64,000 nucleotides of DNA. It comes from Ophiosphaerella korrae (Eukaryota; Ascomycota; Dothideomycetes; Pleosporales; Phaeosphaeriaceae). The DNA lies in NCBI GenBank assembly GCA_028456385.1, contig JALNQF010000061.1:124001-188000 (forward strand), written 5' to 3'. A program made the position numbers and the translations under genes. The notes beneath the pieces are model-generated. The model searched no databases. It saw only the letters and a program-made list of their open reading frames with translations, and was not told where the DNA came from. This document shows, in pieces, positions 1 through 9,880 of this stretch (within the stretch, counting starts at the first letter, position 1; each line of letters opens with the position of its first letter).

Positions 1-2
1 CT

Positions 3-1607
3 TCCATACAGTTCCATCCCACGGACGACCGGTTCTTTCTCGCTGGCTCATTGGACGCGAAGCTAAGACTTTGGAGTATTCCGGACAAGAGTGTGGCTTT
101 CACTGTAACTGTTCCAGATATGATTACTGCCGTGAGCTTCACGCCGGACGGGAAAACTTGTATAGCGGGTACATTGGGTGGCTTGTGTATGTTCTATGAC
201 ACAGAGAAGTTGAAGTGGCAGGCTCAGCTACATGTCAAGTCGACAAGAGGTCAAAATGCTAAGGGTAGCAAAATTACGGGCATCCAGGCGACCTATTGGC
301 CTCCGGGCAGCACGAGTGGTGAAGTAAAACTATTAGTGTCGAGCAACGATTCTAGGTTACGAGTGTACAATTTCAAAGATAAGAGCCTAGAGATGAAATT
401 CAGGGGACACGAGAACAACTGCAGCCAAATTCGCGGGACATTTGCAGATAGTAGTGGACACATTATATGTGGAAGCGAGGATCGGAAAACGTACATCTGG
501 TCAACATCACCTCCAGAAGGCGAGAAGAAAGACCAACGTCCTGTGGAGATGTTTGAAGCACACAATTCAATCACCACATGTGCAATTATCGCTCCGGTAC
601 AGACCAGACAGCTACTTAGCGCTTCAGAAGACCCAATATTTGACCTATGTAACCCTCCACCAGTAACGCTAGTATCGCGAGCGGAATCGGTAATTTCTTC
701 ACGGGCACCTACTGAAGCAGGTTCCGCACTTCCAACGCCCACTCACATAGATGCAAATTTCAGGAGAGCTACGGAGACTCCAGCATACATTGCTCGATCT
801 ACCCATTGTGATGGGAATATAATCGTCACCTCAGATTTTACTGGAGCCATCAAAGCTTTCCGGCAAGATTGCGCGTATAATAAGCGTTTACGAATGAATG
901 AGGCCTGGGAAACATCATCAAACAAGAGAGGCTCTAAGCTGGGACGACCAAGCAGCATCTTATCGCGTACCAGCCATTCGCGAAGAGACAGTGTTTCGAC
1001 ACAACCGCCCCACGACCGAATCATGACATGGCGACAGGGCATCTCACACGGCAGTTTTGATTCAACTAACAGTTCGCTTCAACGCCGCAGCGCCTCACCA
1101 CGCAAATCCCTTGCCCGCCTCAGCGTAAACTCAACCCGCCACCCCGAATCACCAAACCTACACCCCGCAGAGTCACCCAGCCTACAACCCAGCGAAACCA
1201 CAGAGATCCTCGTCTCTGCCTTAACAGACGCACCTACAACGTCCACATCCACGGACCACATCTCCTCACAAAAATCACTACACTCTGAGCCTCTGGCATC
1301 CATCCTCGCGCCCGAACGCTCGCACTCATCCGGCTACCAGCAGCTCTCCTCGCCGAAAAATCCCATGGCTGTGTACAACGGCCAGAGCTGGGCGTTTTGG
1401 ACTGGTCGTGATAAGAAGGCTCCGAACAGTGACCCCGATAGACCGAATCTTGATCCGCGGCTGAGCGAGGTGAGTCAGGTTAGTAGGCTGACGAGCGAGG
1501 AGAGTGAAGACCAGCGGACGTCTAGTGAAAGGGAGGAAGTCGGTGAGAAGGTGGTGGGGAGTGCACGGGCAGGAGAGCGAAATGCGTTTAGAAAGTTTTA
1601 TACTTGA
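3..1607 (+). CDS. WD40-repeat protein, WDR44-like (5' partial)
   Basis: The frame is open from the window edge, so the N-terminus lies outside. The first readable residues, FHPTDDRFFLAGSLD then KLRLWSIPDK, form a WD40 blade of the type found in animal WDR44 and its fungal relatives. Further blades end around KSLEMKFRGH and KTYIWSTSPP. After residue ~250 the protein is Ser/Pro/Thr-rich and low in complexity, with many SRRDS-type stretches suited to phosphorylation. WDR44 binds Rab11 in animals; a trafficking role here is inference. No intron is visible. From about 1380 the codons change from C-rich to G/A-rich. An in-frame TTG at 51 is not a credible start because homology continues upstream of it. 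Confidence 0.8.
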   Translation, partial: SIQFHPTDDRFFLAGSLDAKLRLWSIPDKSVAFTVTVPDMITAVSFTPDGKTCIAGTLGGLCMFYDTEKLKWQAQLHVKSTRGQNAKGSKITGIQATYWPPGSTSGEVKLLVSSNDSRLRVYNFKDKSLEMKFRGHENNCSQIRGTFADSSGHIICGSEDRKTYIWSTSPPEGEKKDQRPVEMFEAHNSITTCAIIAPVQTRQLLSASEDPIFDLCNPPPVTLVSRAESVISSRAPTEAGSALPTPTHIDANFRRATETPAYIARSTHCDGNIIVTSDFTGAIKAFRQDCAYNKRLRMNEAWETSSNKRGSKLGRPSSILSRTSHSRRDSVSTQPPHDRIMTWRQGISHGSFDSTNSSLQRRSASPRKSLARLSVNSTRHPESPNLHPAESPSLQPSETTEILVSALTDAPTTSTSTDHISSQKSLHSEPLASILAPERSHSSGYQQLSSPKNPMAVYNGQSWAFWTGRDKKAPNSDPDRPNLDPRLSEVSQVSRLTSEESEDQRTSSEREEVGEKVVGSARAGERNAFRKFYT

Positions 1608-2709
1608 GGTGAGGATTTGATGTAATATTACGATGCCTTTCGTGGTATGGGACGTGTGGATTGTTGGTATTTGTAATATGGGTGCGGTTACTTGATCGGT
1701 TGGTTTAGCTCTTTTGAGACTCATTTTGTATAGTGGTAATGTATTGCGAATGTATTTCAAGAGCCAATGAGAAGGTGTATTATGAATGCATCACGTGAAA
1801 TTTTGTCAACGTCACAATATGTAAAATGCGTCCATCAATCGTCTTCCCTAAGCCACAAAGCACCACCTGACTAACAACCCTATGTTGGTAACTATAGACA
1901 CGAGATAACACGGCCCAGGTTCTTTTAATATTTGTTCAAAGTTCCGCCCAGAAGAAGTGGATTTTCTCCGTTAGGGCGTCTCATTGAGGTTGCCAACTCG
2001 ATAGTCCTGAAACCAGCAGGCATGAACAGAGTTTCGGTTAAGCAACCTGTCAGTAGAATAGGGGTCCTACAAATATTTGAGACAAAATAGCGCCAGGTGG
2101 AGTTCGGATTGCTCCGATAGCTGTTCCGTACTGGGAGGGTTTTCTCCAGGGCTGTTAGAGCTGTAGTGTACGGCTTGCTTTAATTGTAAACAGTCACGTG
2201 AACAATAGAGCCATTGGTGAGGGTACTTTCCATGTTTCCACCAGAACCTCAAGTGTATGAGATTGCCCAAAAAGCTGGTTCTTGAAACAGAGGTACATGG
2301 ATTAATTGGGAGATATGTTAGAATCGTTATTTTGGCCGATACGGGGAAGCCGAATTTCGTCGTTAATTAAAAACTTGCAAAATGCGGATGGCGAGGGAAT
2401 GACCAAGATAATGAAATCGGACGAAGCGGCGAACCTAGGTACTGGCTGGAGTTTGTTTACTCATCTCCGGCCCCTTCATAGCACTGTGCCATCACAGAAT
2501 CGCATTAGCTTGAGAATGTGGAATCAGAATCAGAATTATTATGGGGTTGATCAAGTAATAGTAGATTAGCACAGTTGTGAACTTGTGGCGAGGAAATGGC
2601 GTCGTGCTTCCTTGGCGTCCTCAGCCTCAAAACGTCAAAGTATGGTGCACGTACCCTGGACCCACATGTGCTCCGCCATTCCACGACCTCACAGTTGACG
2701 AGCTCCGCT
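1608..2709. other. Intergenic, 1.1 kb
   Basis: It holds the 3' flank of the WD40 gene and the 5' flank of the Trs31 gene. Short open frames (for example 2306-2569) have no recognisable domain and no codon pattern of a gene. No RNA gene was recognised. Confidence 0.5.
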
Positions 2710-3619
2710 ATGTCCAACATCCTTCCACTTCACGTTCCTACATTCACATCACGCCAAATTCGATCGACAAGCGCGAAACCTTCTTCTCAAACCCCGTCTA
2801 CGTCTACGATTAAAGCCCAATCCCAATCACAGTCACAGCATCAATTACACATCTCCGCAGCAAGCGGGCAGAACATAACGATGAGTGGAAACCCGGGCCA
2901 AGGGCCAGGATTACGGTATCCGTCGAATAAAAAAAGTATATACGATCGAAACCTGAATCGGAGCAAGAATGCGGAGCTCAGTCGGGCGGCATTTGCCTAT
3001 CTTTTTATTGAAATGATTGCATATGCGCAGAAGGGAGCCAAGGATGTAGGAGACCTGGAACGAGCGTAAGTTGATCGCGCACCTTGATATCTTGACTCTA
3101 TTTTTCGCAGTTGAGCAAATTAGGGAGCCCTTATTAATGAAGCTCTACAGGTTGAATCAACAAGGCTACCCCATAGGCCTCCGTCTCCTAGATCTCCTCC
3201 TCTCTCGTTCCTCCAACCCCCTCGCTTCGATACGTCCCACCAGAGTCCTTCCGCTCATGCAGTTCATCGCGCAAACACTCTACCGTTACCTTTTTGGTCG
3301 CCCCGCGGATGCCCTAGAACGCTCCGAGACAGATCCTGGCCAATTTATGGTATACGACAACGAGCCAATGGTCAACCAGTACATATCGTTACCGAAAGAG
3401 CTTTCGTCTTTGAACTGTGCAGCGTTCGTGGCAGGTATAATCGAAGGAGTATGCGATGGTGCAGGGTTCCCTACTGAGGGCGTCTCAGCGCATAGTGTTG
3501 GACAGGCAGAAGATGGTAAAGAAGGAAAGGGTATGTGGCCCGGTAAAACAGTGTTTTTGATTACATTCAAGCCAGAAGTGCTCGAGAGGGAGGAGATACT
3601 TGGAAGGGGTAGTGGATAG
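2710..3619 (+). CDS. TRS31: TRAPP complex subunit Trs31 (TRAPPC5)
   Basis: Core subunit of the TRAPP complexes, which act as Ypt1/Rab1 exchange factors in ER-to-Golgi and Golgi traffic. The model is two exons, 2710-3065 and 3151-3619, 274 aa. The intron of 85 bp starts GTAAGT and ends CTACAG. It joins DLERA to LNQQGYPIGLRLLDLL, the start of the alpha/beta core of the Bet3/Trs31 fold. An earlier AG near 3111 would lead into a stop, so 3150 is preferred. Other family features are KKSIYDRNLNRSKNAELS, LPLMQFIAQTLYRYLFGRPA and CAAFVAGIIEGVCDGAGFP. The first ~75 residues are a Ser/Gln-rich extension. The ATG at 2710 is the first one just before this extension; ATG 2596 is also in frame and 2881 is a shorter option. 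Human TRAPPC5 is about 188 aa, so the fungal protein is longer at both ends. Confidence 0.9.
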
Positions 3620-4105
3620 ACTCCTCCATTTGGAAAGGTACTCTATGTCAGTCACACACGCTACTGAGGGACGGCAACGATATTTCTATTTGCATAGCGA
3701 GGCGTCGGTGATCTTTTCGCATTTTTCTAAAGTTCTATGGCAGAGCATAGCACGACAGCAGCTCCACTGAGGACCTGCAGTTTGATTACATAGCTCATTT
3801 CATATACTATTCGATTCCATGTCGCCCCGAAGTGGTTTTTGTCATGCTTAGATTCCATGATGACGATATCGCAGACTACTAGACGATCACAAGTTCTATC
3901 ACGGACTACCATATGCGGCAACCAGCATTAACACGTGATGACATAACTCGATGACAAATGCGACAGGTCTTCACGGAGCCTCGCCGCAAGACTGAATAGA
4001 AGATTCCACAAAACCCACCAGCGATAGTATAAGGCCAACCTGCTTCCTCAGGCCACCGAATTACTGCGATTCAAATCATCAACATCACAGTTTCACAACG
4101 CAACA
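3620..4105. promoter_or_regulatory. Intergenic / thioredoxin promoter
   Basis: A TATA-like TATAAG lies about 4027-4032, roughly 75 bp upstream of the thioredoxin ATG. The leader after it is CA-rich and pyrimidine-rich, as is usual in filamentous fungi. Nothing else was recognised. Confidence 0.4.
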
Positions 4106-4567
4106 ATGCCAACCGAAATCTCAGCACCCCTCCATTTCCGTACCCTCCTAACCGGCCACACCTACCTCATCGCCGATTTCTACGCAACATGGTGTCCGCC
4201 TTGTAAACAAATAGCACCCATATACAACCAACTCTCTACGGCGCATGCGTCACCCAAGTTCTGCTTTGTCAAAGTCAACGTGGACGAACAGAGAGAACTC
4301 GCGGCTCAGCATGGGGTCACCGCTATGCCAACATTTTTGTTGTTCAAGGATGGGAAGAAAGTGGAGGAAATTAGAGGTGCGGATGTGAGGAAGTTGAAGG
4401 CTGCGATTGAGAATGCAGCGGCAGATATCAAAACATTGGTGGTTGTAGAGGAGAAGAAGAAGAAGAAGCCAGCTGATGAAAAGAAGGAAAGGGTTGTTGA
4501 GGAGAAGACTGTTAGTGGAAGTTATGGCATGACGGATGGGAATAGCTGGAAGATGTCATTGAACTGA
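4106..4567 (+). CDS. Thioredoxin-like protein with WCPPC active site
   Basis: Single-exon 153-aa protein. The thioredoxin fold covers residues ~1-105, with DFYATWCPPCKQIAPIY carrying the redox pair Cys30/Cys33 and MPTFLLFKDGKK carrying the cis-proline. The active site is CPPC in place of the usual CGPC; this spacer is known in some bacterial thiol-disulfide proteins and raises the redox potential in model studies. After residue 110 a Lys/Glu-rich tail (EEKKKKKPADEKKE) replaces the normal end, so it is ~45 aa longer than a classical thioredoxin. There is no signal peptide, so it is probably cytosolic or nuclear. It sits just before a protein disulfide isomerase gene on the same strand, but each gene has its own promoter-sized gap. 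Codons turn purine-rich after ~4330. Confidence 0.85.
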   Translation: MPTEISAPLHFRTLLTGHTYLIADFYATWCPPCKQIAPIYNQLSTAHASPKFCFVKVNVDEQRELAAQHGVTAMPTFLLFKDGKKVEEIRGADVRKLKAAIENAAADIKTLVVVEEKKKKKPADEKKERVVEEKTVSGSYGMTDGNSWKMSLN

Positions 4568-4897
4568 GTTGGGATACCTATTGTGTCTCTAGAGAGACGA
4601 ACGAGTGACAGCATGTGATACCCAAGATAACAATTGTTCAGCGTGTAGTATCGTCTAATCATTGCACCATAAGAGATATTAGCGTGATAAAAAATCCCTA
4701 GCATTTGCATGTCATTCGCACTGGATTTGTAAACGTCCATCTGATGATGAAACAGATCGAGAAAGGCCACGTTCACGGCGCCAAGATTACGCCGCAGCGA
4801 GGACGCAGCTAGCTCTTGAGCTCCCCACCACACCTTATTCTTCCCCTAATCTCATCTAGGCCTCAATTTACACTTGAAGCTTGAGTAAAGTTACAAC
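4568..4897. other. Intergenic, 330 bp
   Basis: Terminator of the thioredoxin gene and promoter of the disulfide isomerase gene. No clear element was seen. Confidence 0.4.
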
Positions 4898-6033
4898 ATG
4901 TTGTTCAACCGCGTAATACCCGCAGCAATTGCTTTCCTGCCTGCTCTTATCTCCGCTGAAGCTGTCCTCGACCTCACACCCTCCAACTTCGGCGATGTCG
5001 TATTGAAGTCTGGCAAGCCCGCCCTCGTCGAGTTCTTTGCTCCATGGTGTGGCCACTGCAAAAACCTTGCGCCCGTATACGAAGAGCTCGCCACCGGTTT
5101 CCAGTACGCCTCAGACAAGGTCTCGGTTGCAAAGGTGGACGCCGACCAGCACAAATCCCTAGGCAAGGACTATGGTGTCTCGGGCTTCCCAACACTCAAA
5201 TGGTTCGATGGAAAGAGCAACACACCCACTGATTACAGTGGTGGACGGGATCTGGAGAGCTTGAGCAAGTTCATTACCGAGAAGACAGGCCTGAAGCCCA
5301 AGGTCAAGGGCAAGCTTCCCAGTCAGGTTGTCTTCCTGGACGATCAAAGCTTCAAGCAGAAGGTTGGCAAGGACCAAGATGTTCTTGTTGCCTTTACTGC
5401 TCCATGGTGTGGACGTGCGTATCACGACCCCACTCTCATCTCCCATCGCTAACGGTACATACAGACTGCAAAACCCTTGCCCCCATCTGGGAGACACTCG
5501 CCAACGACTTCGCCACCGAGCCTAGTGTACTGATTGCTAAGGTTGATGCCGAAGCTGAGAACTCAAAGGCTCTTGCCACGGAACAAGGCGTCCAGTCTTA
5601 CCCCACCATCAAGTACTTCAGGAAAGGCAGCCTCGAAGCCCTTCCTTACGAAGGCCCCCGCGCCGAGAAGGACTTCATCGACTTCTTGAATGCCAATGCT
5701 GGCACCCACCGCGCAGTTGGTGGTGGTCTTGACGCCACCGGCGGCACTATCGAAGCCTTCAACACCATCGTTGAGAAGTTCCAGGGCGCATACGGAGATG
5801 GTGCTGAGGAGGCCAAGAAGCTGGCTGATACATTGAAGGACAAGTACGCACAGTACTATGCCAAGGTCTTTGAGAAGGCTGGCAAGAACAAGGGTTACGT
5901 TGAGAAAGAGCTTAAGCGGCTTCAAGGCATAATTGGAAAGGGCAACTTGGCTCAGGAGAAGCTCGATGACCTGGCTAGCAGGAGTAACATCTTGAGGAAG
6001 TTCCTAGGTAAGGATGAGAAGAGCGAGTTGTAG
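4898..6033 (+). CDS. Protein disulfide isomerase, ERp38/P5-like, two Trx domains plus ERp29c
   Basis: ER-lumenal thiol oxidoreductase for disulfide formation in secretory proteins. Exons are 4898-5414 and 5465-6033, 361 aa. Residues 1-20 are a signal peptide (MLFNRVIPAAIAFLPALISA). Two thioredoxin domains carry WCGHC, the first at Cys51-Cys54 and the second at Cys171-Cys174. The C-terminal ~100 residues are the helical ERp29 C-domain (KKLADTLKDKYAQYYAKVFE). The 50-bp intron (GTGCGT...TACAG) splits the His codon of the second WCGHC. Without it the frame runs into a false 184-aa product. The protein ends in KSEL, close to the KDEL/HDEL retrieval signal. The architecture matches fungal ERp38-type isomerases rather than the four-domain Pdi1. 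Confidence 0.93.
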
Positions 6034-7074
6034 ACATTTTGTCTGCAATGGCTTGAACGATCTGCAAATTAGCGCTGGGCCTTCGGGAACTCTTTATGAT
6101 TAGCACTGTGTGAGATATGTCAAAAGGAGCAAAAGTTGGTAGGTGTATGACATGTGTAGCACCTAAATGAATATAAAAATAACATAACGTAACCGCTTGT
6201 AATTATTCGACCTGATGATCAATCACCATAAATTGTTTGTACTCAGTTGCACATAACGCGAATTCTACCGACTGTAATGCAGCGTGAACCTCAAGTCAGG
6301 TGATCCTAAAGGCTCCAAGCCAAGTCATGTCCTGCTTCGTCACCAGTCAGGCTACTCCGGCAACACCAAAACCCTGCGCAACCGGCGGCTACTTGGATGG
6401 AGCAGGACTCTTACTGCCATCACCTCCCTGGATCGTCGCTTCGAGATTGTCCAAACGCCGCGACATGTCATCCACTAACTAGATTAGTTCTATGCCCACA
6501 TGACCAGGGAATATGGACGGTTTGTACTCTTGGAAAGTAGCTCACTACTAATTGTCGAGAACTTTGAGTTGAGTTGGCTTAATAATTCGTCTACAACTGC
6601 TGCCAATTCGCCAGAGCTATCGGAGCTGGAGTTAGGAGACTGAAGGAGTGGTGAGTATGGATAGCGTTAATAGAACAAAGGTCTCGCACGGTTGCATCGC
6701 TGATTGAACGGTCTCTTGAAGGTCGTGGGGTGGCCATAGTATGCGATGTCTTATGTTGTGCTACGCCGAAGGTTTTGTGACAGAGCTTATTTCAATATCC
6801 AAGACCAGGGCGCAGGAAAAGCGTGATAAGGCTGTCTCCGCAGCGGCATGTGGCGCTCAAGAGTGAATGCTAGGAGGAAAGGAGTCACGTGATGTTCGCC
6901 GCGGCTTCTTGCCTAAAGCGTGAGCGGTCAGGAAGTTAGCGTCTGCGCTAACCTTTTCTGCGCCAAGATTTCGAACTTCAAGATAATTTTTGGAGCTTGG
7001 ACGTTCGATCTACGTTGCGCCTGCCCTTCATTCGTCTACGTATCTTCTCCGACGCATACGGCTCACGATCTAAT
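6034..7074. other. Intergenic, 1.0 kb
   Basis: 3' flank of the disulfide isomerase gene and promoter plus leader of the EBP2 gene. Short frames at 6284-6482 look random. No RNA gene was seen. Confidence 0.4.
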
Positions 7075-8368
7075 ATGGCAAAAAGTAAGCTCAAGTCTGC
7101 GCTCGATAATGAGAAGGGCCGAAACTTCAAGCTGGAGAAGCAGCGCAAGAAGGAAAAGGCGGCTAGGAAGCGGAAAGAGAAGAACGCGCCTCAGGTAGAG
7201 GAAGAAGATGGCGACGAAGATGGCGGCGTACCGCTTGATGAAGTTGATCTGAAAGTCAATGGCAAAGTGAAGAAGCCAAAGAAGAACAAGAAGTCTGTGC
7301 CAGCTGCCGAGGAGCCTGAATGGGAAACTGACGGCAGCGAATCCGACGGAGGCAGCGACGATGACGATGACGATATGCCCAAACGACCCGCACTGGATCT
7401 TTCACATCTTGAGGATAGCGAGAGCGATATCAGCTCTGATGAGGAGGAGCTGCGAGAGCAAGAACGCGCGGAAGACGATGGGGATGCGGAAGAGGAGGAC
7501 GATGACGAGGACGACGATATTCCACTTTCGGACATCGAATCGTTGGCATCGGAAGACAAAGGCGACATCATCCCTCATCAACGTTTAACCATCAACAATA
7601 CTACCGCTCTCACCGCCGCTCTAAATCGCATACAACTTCCCTATTCTAAGCTCGCTTTTTCGGAACACCAATCTGTAGTCACTGACGAGCCTGTCGACAT
7701 TCCCGACGTCGAAGATGATCTCAATCGTGAGCTTGCGTTCTATAAGCAGTGCCTTTCTGCAGTCAAGGATGCACGAAGCAAGTTGAAGAAGGAGGGCGTA
7801 GGATTTTCGCGGCCGGCAGACTATTTCGCTGAGATGGTCAAAAGCGACGAGCACATGGGCAAGATCAAGCAGAAACTAATTGATGAAGCTGCCGGCAAGA
7901 AGGCATCCGCCGAGGCACGGAAACAGAGAGATCTGAAGAAGTTTGGCAAACAAGTACAAGTTGCGAAGATGCAGGAGCGCGCAAAGGAAAAGAAGGACAC
8001 GTTGGAGAAAATCAACCTTCTAAAGCGGAGTGCGTCCATTCTAACATCGCAAACGTTTATCATATGCTAATCGTGTAACAGAACGACAAGGCGCAGATAT
8101 CGGTAACACCAAGGAGGAGGACCTCTTTGACATTGCCCTGGACAATGAGTCCGCGCCCTCTGATCGCAGAAGAGGCGATGGCAAGTCTGACAACAAGCGT
8201 GCAAAGAAGGACCAGAAGTATGGTTTTGGTGGCAAGAAACGACACGCAAAGAGCAATACCGCGGAATCCAGTGCTGATGGCCGTGGCTTTTCTGTGAAGA
8301 AGATGAAGGGGAAGGCTGGAGGCGGCGCCAAGCGACCAGGAAAGAGTGTTAGGGCAAAGAAGCGCTAA
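7075..8368 (+). CDS. EBP2: rRNA-processing protein EBP2
   Basis: Nucleolar factor needed for 27S pre-rRNA processing and 60S subunit assembly. Exons 7075-8029 and 8082-8368 give 413 aa. The 52-bp intron (GTGCGT...TAACAG, branch TGCTAAT) joins INLLKRK to RQGADIGNTKEEDLFDI. The ATG at 7075 gives MAKSKLKSALDNEKG, a start like that of other fungal members; the frame is open upstream only from a TTG. Residues ~50-165 are extremely acidic (runs of Asp/Glu). The conserved EBP2 core begins at LNRIQLPYSKLAFSE and includes DDLNRELAFYKQCL and FSRPADYFAEMVKSDEHM. The C-terminus is basic (GGKKRHAKSN, SVRAKKR), as expected for a nucleolar RNA-associated protein. LAS1, another 60S maturation factor, is encoded 40 kb away. 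Confidence 0.93.
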
Positions 8369-8929
8369 GAAGAGCTCGAAACAGGAGACATGTTGATGAG
8401 CGCAGTGTGTATTGCATTCGTATGGTGCTTTGGCGCTCTCTGGGGATATAAAAGTTGTTTCTACAAGTGTACAGGATGTTCAGTAGGTTTGTGGCCTTTC
8501 CACAAATCTCATGCATACCCTTCTATAGTAGCTTGAAGGCTGAGTTGCTCTTATTATGGACAATTTTTATCAGTGCCTTGTGTCCGCCTGGCTACGACAA
8601 CGCCTTTAACCCTGTGCAATTACTTCGCCACCTTACCTACTGTTTATTACCCTCACTTTTGCTATAGTCCTCTCCGGTACCAATAAGATAGTGTAGGAGT
8701 ACTACGTGCTCAATCTCAACTTTCACCGACACGGCAACGATAGGCCAGTTGAATGCTGCGCAAACAAACGATCAAGTGAGGCGGCAAGAATCTCCTAGGA
8801 TCCCCACATATAACAACTACATCCCAATTGCCCTCTCCACCTCTCACACAGCCGCCACGCGGTCTTCAACTCAACCTAAAGCGCTATCCCACCTACTCAT
8901 ACACCACAAAAGACCTCCAGCACCCGACA
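8369..8929. other. Intergenic, 0.56 kb
   Basis: 3' flank of EBP2 and the leader of the next gene; the last ~120 bp are CA-rich leader sequence. Nothing further was recognised. Confidence 0.4.
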
Positions 8930-9703
8930 ATGTCCAAGCAAGATCTCTTCAACCCCGACTCAGACTCACTCACCACACCCACACCCACACCCATCCTCCT
9001 CTTCAGCTCCCCCATCAAGCCCGACGATGACTTCGGCCCACTCAAAATGACCCCAGACTCCATCTACTACCTCACTGTCGGCAAGCCCCACCTCGACACC
9101 TTCACCCTCGTCGGCCCCGTCAAGCAATTCGCGCACCTCCTCCCCCACATCGAAGACCGCGTCTCCGACTCGCCGCGCGCAATCGACAAGCTCGACTCGC
9201 TGCGCCTGATCCAGGACGTGTGGGGCGAGTCGGAGCCGAACGAGCTGTTCATGAAGAACGGGTTCAGGACGTTTGTGGTAGACGGGCAGCGCGGCACGTA
9301 CACGGTATTGAAGCTGGTGTCGGAGGTGAGGCGCGAAGTGTTGGGTATTTTGCCGGGGCCGGTGTATACAGTTACGAGGGCGGGGCCGTTGGCGTTTGAG
9401 GTGGATGCGAAGGGGGTGAAGGGGGTGAAGGGGTATGCGTTGGAGACGGAGATTGTTGGGAGTTGGGTTGTGAAGAAGGATGCGGAGAGGGAGGCGAGGA
9501 AGGCGATGGAGGAGATGATTAAGGGGAGGGAAGGGGTGAAGGTTAGCGAGAAGTGGCAGAAGGGAGGGTGGGGTAGGGGTGTTTTGATGGCGATGAGTGC
9601 AAAGTGTACGTGGGAGGTTAATGTGAAGTATGAGGATGAGGTGTTGAAGAGAGCGAAGGAGGGGTCGGAGAGGGAGGGAGGGTCTGTAGGATGGAGATAT
9701 TGA
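8930..9703 (+). CDS. Uncharacterised 257-aa protein
   Basis: Intronless. I do not recognise the family. The start at ATG 8930 (MSKQDLFNPDSDS) follows a CA-rich leader; the frame is open further up only from a TTG at 8828. There is no signal peptide or membrane segment. The N-terminal 40 residues are rich in Thr/Pro. The middle (YYLTVGKPHLDTFTLVGPVK, then GFRTFVVDGQRGTYTVLKLV) looks globular. Residues ~180-215 are Lys/Glu-rich and helical. The coding strand is strongly C-biased before ~9230 and strongly G-biased after it, one of the sharpest flips in the window. The long frame and clean third-position bias support a real gene. Confidence 0.65.
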   Translation: MSKQDLFNPDSDSLTTPTPTPILLFSSPIKPDDDFGPLKMTPDSIYYLTVGKPHLDTFTLVGPVKQFAHLLPHIEDRVSDSPRAIDKLDSLRLIQDVWGESEPNELFMKNGFRTFVVDGQRGTYTVLKLVSEVRREVLGILPGPVYTVTRAGPLAFEVDAKGVKGVKGYALETEIVGSWVVKKDAEREARKAMEEMIKGREGVKVSEKWQKGGWGRGVLMAMSAKCTWEVNVKYEDEVLKRAKEGSEREGGSVGWRY

Positions 9704-9880
9704 GGGGAAGGGTGACTGGTCGTCGGGATAGAGATGCCAGAGGAGACACATGCTCAATGATGGCATTGATATCTAGGATTGCGATTGAGGAAGAGTAAGT
9801 TACTCTTTGAAAATTTACAGATTATCTATCCACCGATGAAAACCTAGAAATTGCATACAAGCTTTATCTACTCACCATAA

